Of a stretch of DNA of 64,000 bases, positions 52,740 to 61,300 are shown one piece after another (the stretch's first letter is position 1; the number at the start of each line of letters is the position of its first letter). The notes below the pieces were generated by a model. That model was not told the DNA's origin. It made no database searches and saw only the letters and a program-made list of their open reading frames with translations. The position numbers and the translations under genes are program-made. The DNA is from Kluyvera sp047971185 (lineage in GTDB: Bacteria > Pseudomonadota > Gammaproteobacteria > Enterobacterales > Enterobacteriaceae): assembly GCF_047971185.1 (NCBI RefSeq), contig NZ_JBKDZH010000018.1, positions 1 through 64,000 on the forward strand. Reading direction: 5' to 3'.

Positions 52740-53558
52740 ATGCTCAATCTATCCATAGCGCTTCCGATTAAAGTTCAGAACGGTGGGCTATTTATCTCGC
52801 GCGGCGTGGGTCGTCACCCGGCGCGCAGACTGCGCTCATGGGAAGTCATATTCGTGGAAAAGGGGACATTAACGATTCAGGAAGAAGAGCATATTTTCCA
52901 CGTTTCGGCCGGGGATACGCTCTTATTATGGCCAGGTCGTCGCCACGTTGGCGTTGAGGATTTCCCTACCGATCTGAAATTTTACTGGCTGCATTTCGAA
53001 GTGAATGCGCCCGTGCAGTCCCATCCGCTGTTAACCCAGCTGTCTATCCCGCAGCAGACCACCTCACACGACCCGCAGTACCTGATTTCTCTGTTTCGTC
53101 AGTTTCTGAACGAGCAGGAGAAAATTCAGCGCAACGCCTCGCTGGAGTTTATTTTACTGTTGATTTTGCAGCATATTTCGCTGTCGGCGCAAAATGAAGA
53201 GCCAAAAGATGAAGGCGGTACGGCGCTGGCGTGGAAGGCGCAGCAGGTGATTCATACCCGCTATCACCTGCCGCTCTCCACGTCGGCATTGGCAAAAGAG
53301 TTACACTGCAATGCCGACTATCTGGGGCGCGTGTATCGCCGGGTATTTCATCTGACGATTACCGAGGCCATCCACCGCCAGCGGGTGCGGGCGGCGGAAA
53401 AGCTGTTGAGCAACCACGCGCGTTCGCTTAAAGAGGTGGCCGAACAGTGCGGGTTTGCCGATGTGGGGTATTTCCGGCAGATTTTTCGCAAGCACACCGG
53501 GTTGACGCCTGCGGCCTGGAAACGGCGGTACTGCAAAGAGCATATTAATTCTGCTTGA
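52740..53558 (+). CDS. AraC-family transcriptional regulator
   Basis: This 272-residue regulator has an N-terminal cupin-like sugar-sensing domain (VGRHPARRLRSWEVIFVEKG and GDTLLLWPGRRH). Two C-terminal helix-turn-helix motifs follow, near residues 185-205 and 230-255 (ADVGYFRQIFRKHTGLTPAAWKRR). It is divergent from the GPH symporter and GH127 genes and is the likely activator of that operon in the presence of an arabinoside or a product of it. The inducer cannot be read from sequence. Confidence 0.9.
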   Translation: MLNLSIALPIKVQNGGLFISRGVGRHPARRLRSWEVIFVEKGTLTIQEEEHIFHVSAGDTLLLWPGRRHVGVEDFPTDLKFYWLHFEVNAPVQSHPLLTQLSIPQQTTSHDPQYLISLFRQFLNEQEKIQRNASLEFILLLILQHISLSAQNEEPKDEGGTALAWKAQQVIHTRYHLPLSTSALAKELHCNADYLGRVYRRVFHLTITEAIHRQRVRAAEKLLSNHARSLKEVAEQCGFADVGYFRQIFRKHTGLTPAAWKRRYCKEHINSA

Positions 53559-53678
53559 GGCAAACGGCTGAATTTCGTCAGGCAGATAGCAAAAAATGCG
53601 CATCTCCCCTGTCGGATCAAAGCGTAGCGGCAGCCCGCTCTGGCACTCTTAAGCTTTATCGACCGTACGGAGAGGGGA

Positions 53679-54140
53679 ATGAACCCGTTTATTGTTGCTG
53701 ATTCCTTAAAGTGCATTGGCTGCCGGACCTGCGAGGTGGCCTGCGTGGTGGCGCATCAGGAACAGCAGGCTTGTGCGACCGTTTCGCGCGAGGCTTTTGT
53801 ACCCCGCATTCGGGTGGTGAAGGGCGACGCGTTCTCAACGGCGGTGGCCTGCCATCAGTGTGAAGATGCGCCGTGCGGTAATGTGTGCCCTACCGGGGCG
53901 ATAACCCGCGACAAAGAGGCGATCCGCGTCGATCAGGCACGCTGTATTGGCTGCAAGAGCTGCATGCTGGCGTGCCCGTTCGGGGCGATGACGGTGGCCG
54001 TGCAGCAGGCGCGGGCTCAGGCAATCAAGTGCGATTTATGTCACCACCGCGAGGAGGGGCCAGCCTGCGTGGCCGCCTGCCCGACGGGGGCGCTGGCCTG
54101 TATTGACGTCGGCCAGCTCTCCGTTTCTCGATTAATGTAG
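53679..54140 (+). CDS. ysaA: Ferredoxin-type 4Fe-4S electron-transfer protein YsaA
   Basis: This 153-residue protein carries sixteen cysteines in four clusters: CIGCRTCEVAC, CHQCEDAPCGNVCP, CIGCKSCMLACP and CDLCHHREEGPACVAACP. That is the HydN/YsaA layout for four [4Fe-4S] centres. The protein is cytosolic, with no signal. It has no catalytic subunit nearby, so its partner is unknown. In E. coli ysaA also lies close to avtA. Here two extra genes have been placed between them. The gene end overlaps the end of the convergent TpsB gene by 9 nt. Confidence 0.9.
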   Translation: MNPFIVADSLKCIGCRTCEVACVVAHQEQQACATVSREAFVPRIRVVKGDAFSTAVACHQCEDAPCGNVCPTGAITRDKEAIRVDQARCIGCKSCMLACPFGAMTVAVQQARAQAIKCDLCHHREEGPACVAACPTGALACIDVGQLSVSRLM

Positions 54141-55847
54141 GTTATTGAAGTTCCAGCTGAAGGTCAGGCTGTAGCGCCATTCCCGGCTGTGCGTGTCGGT
54201 TGGCTTATCACCGACCGGGCGCGCGGCCTCGACGGTAACGCTGTAGTGTTTGTTGTCGCCAACCATCACCCCAGTGGCCACCGATGCCAGCCGCTGATGC
54301 GGAAATCCCGGCGCGTTGAACCACGTTTGTGCGGTATCGGCCAGCACGTAAGGCTGTACGGTCGCAACCCAGGTGCTCTCTTTGCGTTGATGCAGATAGC
54401 GCAGCTCAAGCTGCCCGCCGTAGCCGTAGTCACCGCTGGCTTCGCCGTCCTGGTAACCGCGACCAAAACGCTGGGCGCCGAAGCTGACGCGCTCTGGCTC
54501 TGGCAAATCGTTATCTGACCAATCGCCCTCCAGCGACGTGGAGAGGCGCCAGGTATCCGTTATCATCCATGCCGCGTCGATATTGCTTTTCCATAGGGTA
54601 AACGAGAGATCGTTGCCCTGCACCGGCGCGGCGTCGGCCAGCGAAGAGGCGTTAATGCCCTGGCGTAGCGTCAGCTTGCCGTTGATGCTGGCGCGGTCGA
54701 AGGCCTGAAAGCCATTCATGCCCAGTTCCAGCGCCGGATAGCGGACGTGTGATTTTTGCGTCAGGCCTAAGATTTCCTGCTCGTTAACGATGGCGCGGAT
54801 GTGGTTGTCGTTACGGCGGTCGGTGTAATCCAGTCCGCCGTTAATATTGAACTGCCGTTTGCTGGTTAAGATCACCGGATAGCTGAACATCGCGCCGCCG
54901 TTGTATTGGGTGGTTTTCTGGCGCGATTCTATGTAGCCGGCGGGGAAGTTTAACAGGCGCGAATAGTCGCGCGGATCCTCGCGATAAAAGCTGCCCTTGA
55001 GCTGCATCATCAGCCCTTCATCCGTCAGGAACTGCTGATAGTTCAACCCGAGATAGGATTTGCGCGTCGAGCTGTCTAGCGGGATCAGGGTGGCGACCCC
55101 GAGCTGATCGCCGTAGCTGGTCAGGTTGCTGAGTGAGCCGTTGACGAACGCCATATTCTGACTGCGGCGGGTGTCGATCGTTGAGGAGATATCCCAGATA
55201 CGCGGCTGCATCCCGACGGCCTGCATCGCCGCTGCGCCGTAGATATTCTGCGGTAGCTTCGCGTTAGCATCGACGGTCACGCCCGGGGTGCGCGTCATCA
55301 GTTGGGTATAGCGGTCGAAGGTGGCCTGGGTGAGCGGTTTCTGCGCCATGATTTTGGTCGCCAGACGCTTCAGGCGCTCGGCGATATTAGGGTTGTTGCT
55401 TTTTATATCGCTGTGGGCGATATAGCCTTCGACCAGTACGATTTTGAGCGTGCCGTCCTGAAAGTTGTTATCCGGAAGCCAGGCATAAGAGAGTGGATAA
55501 CCGTCGGCACGATAGCGCAACGTAATATCGTTCACCAGCCCGGTCAGCGTTTTTAACGGCACCTGTTTATGGGCGTAGGGAACAAAAGGACGTAATAGTT
55601 CTTTTAATGGATAAACCGTGCCGCCAATAAATTGAATATGGTCGACTTTAATCAGCGTTTCGGGCGTTAATTTATTTTTGGGCACGCTCACGCTTAAACC
55701 TGGAGCGGCGGCTACGGGGGCTTGCGGTGTGCTGTTATTTTCTGCTTTAGCCGGGTTATTCGGATCAATCAATGCGGGTAATGTGTCTGCTCGGGCAATA
55801 TTAAGCAGAACGATCCCCGATAGCGCATAAACCAGGGTAGTTTTCAT
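54132..55847 (-). CDS. ShlB/FhaC-type two-partner-secretion outer-membrane transporter
   Basis: This protein of about 571 residues has a signal peptide (MKTTLVYALSGIVLLNIARA) and two POTRA-like domains around residues 65-210. A 16-strand beta-barrel of the TpsB/Omp85 superfamily follows. The L6-loop motif VRGF appears as FGRGYQDGE, and the last residues SLTFSWNFNNLH are typical of a barrel end. TpsB proteins export a large TpsA exoprotein. No TpsA with a haemagglutinin-type domain is next to it; the upstream gene is a Gly-rich lipoprotein. I chose the start at 55847 because AAGGAATGCGCC stands before it; the frame is open ten codons upstream. Confidence 0.88.
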   Translation of the reverse strand: MKTTLVYALSGIVLLNIARADTLPALIDPNNPAKAENNSTPQAPVAAAPGLSVSVPKNKLTPETLIKVDHIQFIGGTVYPLKELLRPFVPYAHKQVPLKTLTGLVNDITLRYRADGYPLSYAWLPDNNFQDGTLKIVLVEGYIAHSDIKSNNPNIAERLKRLATKIMAQKPLTQATFDRYTQLMTRTPGVTVDANAKLPQNIYGAAAMQAVGMQPRIWDISSTIDTRRSQNMAFVNGSLSNLTSYGDQLGVATLIPLDSSTRKSYLGLNYQQFLTDEGLMMQLKGSFYREDPRDYSRLLNFPAGYIESRQKTTQYNGGAMFSYPVILTSKRQFNINGGLDYTDRRNDNHIRAIVNEQEILGLTQKSHVRYPALELGMNGFQAFDRASINGKLTLRQGINASSLADAAPVQGNDLSFTLWKSNIDAAWMITDTWRLSTSLEGDWSDNDLPEPERVSFGAQRFGRGYQDGEASGDYGYGGQLELRYLHQRKESTWVATVQPYVLADTAQTWFNAPGFPHQRLASVATGVMVGDNKHYSVTVEAARPVGDKPTDTHSREWRYSLTFSWNFNNLH

Positions 55848-55951
55848 GGCGCATTCCTTGTGTATTTTTTTGTGCAAGGATCATTATTGTTATTCTGCTG
55901 AAAAACGTGCCCCCATTGCGGGGGCACGGAACGCATTAATAAATGTATAGC

Positions 55952-57168
55952 TTATTTTTTAGTTGTTAACCCGAGCAGACCGCTTAAACCCCCTAAGGCA
56001 CCGCCGCTGGTTCCTGTGCTGGCTGTTCCGGTACTGCTGCTACCGGTATTGGTGCTTGTGCTTACGTTCAGGCTTCCCGTGACGTTAGCTAACAGGCCGC
56101 CGCTGGTTCCGGTAGAGCCGCCGGTAGTGCCTCCGCTACTGGTGGCGGTTGGTTTCACCAGACCACCGGCGTCGGTCACGATATTACCGACGCTGGAGAC
56201 CACCTGGCCCACGCCGCTCAGCGCAGGGGACGTGGTGCCAACCTGGCTGCCCACGCCGCTCACGGTGGTCCCGACCTGAGTCAGCAGGCCGTTAACCGGC
56301 GTGCCTACTCCGGTTGCCGTCCCTACGCCCTGAGTCACGCCCTGCACGCCGGAGAGCGTGTTATTGACCACCGAAGTTACGCCGGTGGTCGTCGCCGTCA
56401 CGCCCGGGCTTTGCAGGGTGCTGGTCAATCCGCTGCCGGTGCTGCTGACAATCTGGCCCGTGCTGTTAACGACGTTGCCAACGACACCGGTGACACCGGC
56501 TACCGGGGTTCCCGAGGTGCTGGTGGAGAGATTACTCCCCACGCTGGAAACGGTATTGCCCAGTACGGTCACGGTGTTGGTTGTGCCCTGTAGCGTTGTC
56601 CCTACGCCGTTGGTATTTGACGAATTGCCAATACCATACCGGTGGTGACGCCGGTTCCCAGCGTATCGACCGCGTTACCCACGCCGCTCACCGTAGTGGA
56701 AATGGTTGAGGTGACCGGGTTATTGCCGGTGGTGGTGGTCAGCTGGCTTCCCAGACCGCCCAGCGTGTCACCCACGCCGGACACGGCTTTACCGGTATCG
56801 CCGACAATGCTGTTGATGGCGTTATTAGCGGTTGTACCGCTGCCGCCACCATTACCGCCGCCATCTCCACCGCCGGAGCCACCACCATTACCGCCGCCAT
56901 CTCCACCGCCGGAGCCACCACCATCACCGCCGCCGGAGCCACCGCCGCTACCGCCGCTACCGCCACCAGAGCCGCCAGAACCACTACCGCCAGAACCGCT
57001 GCCACCTGACCCACTACCATCGCCGCCGCCAGAGCCGCTCCCCTGAGTGCTGCCATTTTTAGCCGTTGAATGAGAGCCCCCGCCGCTACCGCTACAGGCG
57101 GAGAGTGAGAATGCAATAAGAACCGCCACAGCAATAATGCTTAATTGGCTAACGTTTTTAGAGTTCAT
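55952..57168 (-). pseudogene. Gly-rich repetitive outer-membrane lipoprotein, frameshifted
   Basis: Two consecutive frames (57168-56602 and 56572-55952) fit one gene broken by a frameshift near 56634-56640. Joining them by one added base gives an uninterrupted protein of about 406 residues. The N-terminus has a lipoprotein signal with the lipobox LSAC at residues 22-25. The residue after the Cys is Ser, so outer-membrane sorting is expected. A Gly/Ser/Asp/Asn-rich linker of about 80 residues follows. The rest is a repetitive series of the type VGxxVxxxGxxV (SVSSVG-, STGQIVSSTG-, VSGVGSQVG-like). Annotation pipelines often name such proteins collagen-like. GGTGGAG at 7 nt favours the second ATG as the start. 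The tpsB-like gene follows in the same direction 104 nt later. Confidence 0.75.
56842..57050. repeat. Glycine-codon tandem repeat, 36-bp units
   Basis: Inside the lipoprotein gene, a 36-bp unit (containing ATTACCGCCGCCATCTCC) occurs twice in tandem (phase 56851 and 56887). Degenerate 9- to 18-bp variants of the same GGn/AGC-rich theme continue to 57050. The tract encodes the Gly-rich linker. Such repeats change length by slipped-strand pairing. Confidence 0.85.
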
Positions 57169-57528
57169 AACCATACTCCACCAGTTAAAACGCCGAGTGC
57201 GTATTAGTCAGTGTAAGTAGAAAATTAAGCCTTGCATGGCACGTTTCTTTTCATACGAAAGGCGGAATAAATCCGATTTAATTTAAGGTTAAACAAAGTC
57301 TGCTATGTAAATTAATATGCTTTGATGAAACAAGCTGTTACTTGGTTTTTAACATGTTAAGCCGGAATGAATAATTGCTTTAAATGTTTAGCAATAATGA
57401 AATGGCGCTTTAAATTGGGAGTAATCCGAGCGAAGAGAAGGGTAAATATTTCGGTTGTTATTTTCTGAATAACATTCGGGATCACCGAAAATATCGGCCT
57501 CAGAGAGTAGAGGCCGATATATTGTATA
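57169..57528. other. AT-rich intergenic region between avtA and the lipoprotein gene
   Basis: This 360-nt stretch contains no credible gene. On the minus strand it should hold the promoter of the lipoprotein-tpsB pair. At 57491-57520 a 10-bp stem (ATATCGGCCT / AGGCCGATAT) lies just past the avtA stop and is a likely avtA 3' hairpin. The rest is AT-rich and without recognisable sites. Confidence 0.6.
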
Positions 57529-58782
57529 TTATGAATGCTCGCGCCAGGCTAATTCAATTTCTTCAGCAAGGATTTTTACCCCGGCCTCGATTTTATCCGG
57601 GTCCGGTACGTAGTTCATTCGCATACATTGATGGGTATGATCCCACGGCTTATCCAGTCCCGGGAAGAAGAAGTCGCCGGGTACCATTAGCACGCCGCGT
57701 TTTTTCAGACGCTGGTAGAGCGTTTCGGTGGTAATCGGCAGATCTTTAAACCACAGCCACAGGAAAATCGCGCCTTCCGGCTTGTGGATCAGGCAACGTT
57801 CTTCCGGCAGGTAGCGGCGCAGGGTGGCGATAGTTTCCTGCACGCGCTGATAATAGAACGGCTTAATGACCGTTTCTGACAGGCGTAGCAGGTCGCGGCG
57901 CTTGATCATCTCGCACATGATGGCTGGGCCAATCCCGCCTGGGGCGAGGCTGATAATGCCGTTCATATTGCTGATGGCGGTGATGATTTTTTCGTCGGCG
58001 ATGATGATGCCGCAGCGGCTGCCCGGCAGGCCAAGCTTAGACAGGCTCATACACAGCACGATGTTCGGGTTCCACAGCGGGGTCGCCTCGCTGAAGATAA
58101 TCCCCGGGAACGGCACGCCGTAGGCGTTGTCGATAACCAGCGGGATGCCGTGCTGGTTGGCCAGTGCATCCAGCTGCTTCAGCTCTTCATCGGTGATGAC
58201 GTTGCCCGTGGGGTTGGTCGGACGTGAAACGCAGATCATCCCGGTATCTTTATCAATAGGCAGATTTTCGAAATCAACGTGATATTTAAACTGGCCTTCT
58301 GGCAGCAGCTCAATGTGGGGACGGGTTGAGGCGAACAGATCGTCTTCCAGCCCCGAGTCGGCGTAGCCAATATACTCCGGCGTGAGGGGGAACAGTACCT
58401 TGCGGGTGGTACCGTCGGCACTGCGGCCGGCGAACAAATTGAACAAGTAGAAAAACGCGCTTTGGCTGCCGTTAGTCAGTGCAATATTCTGCGGTCCGAT
58501 ATCCCAACCTAATTCATTACGCAGCATATTGGCCAGCGCGACGAGTAGTTCGTTTTTCCCCTGCGGGCCGTCGTAATTGCACAGCGCATCAGAGACTTTG
58601 CCGCTTTCCAGCATCTCCGCCAGTAGATTATTAAAATAGGTATTCATCTCTGGGATCTGCGCCGGGTTACCGCCGCCAAGCATGATGGCGCCTGGGGTGC
58701 GTAAACCGTCGTTGAGGTCTTCCATCAGGCGGGTAATGCCTGAATGGCGGGTGAATTTGTCGCCGAAAAGAGAAAATGTCAT
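57529..58782 (-). CDS. avtA: Valine-pyruvate aminotransferase
   Basis: This 417-residue PLP aminotransferase (fold type I, also called transaminase C) exchanges amino groups between valine or alanine and pyruvate, giving alanine from pyruvate. The PLP lysine lies in MSLSKLGLPGSRCGI near residue 250. The NAYGVPFPGI segment and the N-terminal SLFGDKFTRHSGI are shared with E. coli AvtA. I chose the start at 58782 for agreement in length; the frame continues 45 codons upstream without support. In E. coli the gene responds to leucine and alanine. Confidence 0.96.
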   Translation of the reverse strand: MTFSLFGDKFTRHSGITRLMEDLNDGLRTPGAIMLGGGNPAQIPEMNTYFNNLLAEMLESGKVSDALCNYDGPQGKNELLVALANMLRNELGWDIGPQNIALTNGSQSAFFYLFNLFAGRSADGTTRKVLFPLTPEYIGYADSGLEDDLFASTRPHIELLPEGQFKYHVDFENLPIDKDTGMICVSRPTNPTGNVITDEELKQLDALANQHGIPLVIDNAYGVPFPGIIFSEATPLWNPNIVLCMSLSKLGLPGSRCGIIIADEKIITAISNMNGIISLAPGGIGPAIMCEMIKRRDLLRLSETVIKPFYYQRVQETIATLRRYLPEERCLIHKPEGAIFLWLWFKDLPITTETLYQRLKKRGVLMVPGDFFFPGLDKPWDHTHQCMRMNYVPDPDKIEAGVKILAEEIELAWREHS

Positions 58783-58955
58783 AGCCAGATTTCTATTGCT
58801 TGTTCCGTGAAGTGGGTAACGATAACGCCACTGACGATGCGGTGCAAATGGCGTTAAGGCAGGGTCTTTAGTGGATAAAGTGAGATATTGCGGTATAAGC
58901 AGTTTTTTATTCTGCAAAGGCCCGGGCTAAAGCCGCGGGCCTGGAGGAGTCTCTA

Positions 58956-60992
58956 TCAGCGCTTCCCGGCCCAGACAACCATGACCTTGTCCTCGCCGTA
59001 TTCACGCACAAATCCGTAGCCTTGTGGCAGGGAGAGCGTGCTTTGTTTTCCTTCGCCAATGGCCGGATGACGGGCGCGGAACTGCCCCAGTTTTTGCCAG
59101 TGCGCCACCGTAGCGGCGGATTGACCGGCGACATCCTGCCAGTTCATGGACGAGCGCGTGCCTTGTAGCGGGTCGGAACCGGTGGGGCCAAACGGGCGAT
59201 CAGATTCGTCGCCGTAGAAGATTTGTACCGCACCGGGCGCGAGCAGCAGCAGCTCGGCGGCGTTGTCGCCTTTTTCACGGAACAGGCGGGTATCGTGCGA
59301 TGACAGGTAGCTCAGGACGTTAAAGCTTTGCAGCTTATCGGCCATTTGCTGCCAGGTCTGGTCGATGTTAGCCAGGCAGTCGCTGGCCTTTGCCGCCTGA
59401 TCCTGGTAATCAAAGTTGATCATCGCGTCAAAGCCGTGGCGGTAGTAGTCGCTTTCCATTACGCCGTGCCCCCAGGCTTCGCCGGTCATCCAGAACGGCG
59501 CGTCGTCCATGGCCTTTTGCGGGTTGGCCTTTTTCCACGCCGCCAGCGCGGCCACCGACTGCGACTTGAGCTGCTGCCAGGCCGCCATCTCTACGTGCTT
59601 AGCGGTGTCGACGCGGAAGCCATCAATGCCGTAGTCGCGCACCCATTGGCTGAGCCACTGGGTCAGGTAATCACGCGGCGTGAAGCCGTCGACGGCGCGG
59701 GCGCGGGTATCCGGTTTGTGCTGGAAGAAATGGGGTAACCCGCCTGGAGCGGTCGATTCCGTTTTCAGATCGGGCAGAAACGCCAGCGACATCGTCAAAT
59801 CATCAAAACCGGGGTTGTCGTAGTCGCCAATATCGGTGCGGATCCACGCTTTACCCCACCATTTATCCCATGCGGCCTTGTCGCTGAAGTTGATGTAGTC
59901 GTTGAAGCTGTGCCAGCTTTGCCCCGGGCCGGGCTTCCAGTCGGTCCAGCGCTGGCCCAGCGTTTTCGCCACCTCGTCGCCCTGCAGGTACAGCGCGCCG
60001 AACTGATATTCCTGCATGTCGGCCAGCGTCGCGTAGCCGGTATGGTTCATGACCACGTCGAAGAGGATACGGATGCCGCGCTGGTGGGCGCCATCAACCA
60101 GCGCGCGCAGATCGTCCTCGGTGCCCATATTGGCATCCAGCCGGGTCCAGTCCTGAGTGTAATAGCCGTGGTAGGCATAATGTGGAAAATCGCCCTTGGT
60201 ACCGCCACCCACCCAGCCGTGAATTTGTTCCAGCGGCGAGCTAATCCACAGCGCGTTGACGCCCAGCTTTTGCAGATAGTCGAGCTTGCTGGTCAGGCCC
60301 TTCAGATCGCCGCCGTGGAAGGTGCCGATTTCCTGCATACCATCTTTCTGACGCCCATAGCTGTTGTCGTTGCTGGGATCGCCGTTCACGAAACGGTCGG
60401 TCAGCACGAAGTAAACGGTCGCGTTGTGCCAGCTGAACGGTGCGGTGGCGAGGACGTCGGCGCTTTCCAGCAGCAGTAAACCGTTGCTGCTCTCCGCGGG
60501 CTGTAAGGTAATTTTCCCCTGCGTGACGACCGCGGTCTGCCCGCTATAAAAATCGCGTACCTTGCTGCCTTCGGCGAAGGTCTGGCCGACATCCAGCGTC
60601 AGCGGTTTACCGTCCCAGCGCGGACACTGGCGAACGTTAACCTGCGCACTGCGGCTTTCGGCCTCGCTTTGCACGGCGATAGTCAGCGTGGGCGTGCCGG
60701 AGCGGGTATCAATTTCAAGCGTATAGCTGCCGTCGCGGAACAGCCGCCACTACGGCGCATCCCCCTGACAGGGTTCGAGCGACAGCATCTGGTTAAGGCG
60801 AACGGCGTCAGAGGGCTGCCAGCACTGCTGATCAAGATTCAACCTCAGAGCGCGGGTACCCTTCGCGAGCGTTTTCTGGCTGGTGAATTTCCCCGTGCCA
60901 TCGGCTACAAAGGCGGGGAAGTCCTGCGTGGTCCAGCTGGCGGCGCTGGCGATAGCGGGGAGCAGTAGCGGTACAAGGGCGGCAAGCTTCAT
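58956..60992 (-). pseudogene. malS: Periplasmic alpha-amylase MalS, interrupted by an amber codon
   Basis: The gene would encode about 678 residues, near the 676 of E. coli MalS. It has a signal peptide (MKLAALVPLLLPAIASAAS). In frame at codon 81, TAG (60752-60750) stands where E. coli has CAG for Gln, between the conserved DAP and WRLFRDG segments. The frame then runs on unbroken to 58956 through the whole GH13 domain, with GFRVDTAKHVE (nucleophile Asp), GEAWGHG (acid Glu) and LSSHDTRL. The next ATG (60674) would give a protein with no signal. MalS normally cleaves maltodextrins in the periplasm. One base change, or a sequencing error, would account for the stop. Confidence 0.85.
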
Positions 60993-61050
60993 AGCGTTAT
61001 CCTGTGCCTGGGCATTTTTTCTTCAGTGTGCCAGCAGGTTATCGCGCTGT

Positions 61051-61060
61051 ACTCATCCTT
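61051..61060 (-). promoter_or_regulatory. MalT-box-like site upstream of malS
   Basis: Reading on the minus strand, AAGGATGAGT contains the MalT core GGATGA and lies about 60 nt upstream of the malS start. malS of E. coli belongs to the MalT regulon. Only the core is well matched. Confidence 0.45.
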
Positions 61061-61222
61061 ATCCAGGGAGGAGGAAAAGGGCTGAGTGATGGTGGTCAAA
61101 AAATGCGCTAAAATGAGATATACCTAGCATTTCGTCTGCGTAATTTGTCTTATGCTGAATCGCGTCCGTTTGCTCGTTTCAGAATCGGACTATTTCCTGA
61201 ACGTGCGTTGACGGGCTATTTT

Positions 61223-61231
61223 TGTTATAAT
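61223..61231 (+). promoter_or_regulatory. Extended -10 promoter of bax
   Basis: TGT followed by TATAAT forms an extended -10 element. No good -35 hexamer stands at 17 nt, as is common for extended -10 promoters. Transcription would start near 61238, leaving a leader of about 60 nt before bax. Confidence 0.65.
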
Positions 61232-61300
61232 TTGAGATTCATCTCTCAATTTTATTAAATAAGAAGGCGTTGGAATGATTGCATCCGACCAGGAGACCTA

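Larger units (their letters stand above)
60993..61300. other. Divergent control region of malS and bax
   Basis: This 308-nt region has no gene. On the minus strand AAGGATGAGT (61060-61051) resembles a MalT box (core GGATGA), and a GGGAGGAGG stretch (61066-61074) in the other direction is a weaker second candidate; both would suit MalT control of malS. On the plus strand TGTTATAAT (61223-61231) is an extended -10 promoter that fits bax, 70 nt upstream of its start. Confidence 0.6.

Noticed and set aside
56642..57046. Proline-rich open frame opposite the lipoprotein gene
   Set aside because: It is the complement of the glycine-codon repeats (GGn read as CCn) and has no independent start signal.
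56842..57050. Regular repeats that could suggest a CRISPR array
   Set aside because: The units are contiguous without unique spacers, are purely glycine-coding, and lie inside a gene. There are no cas genes.
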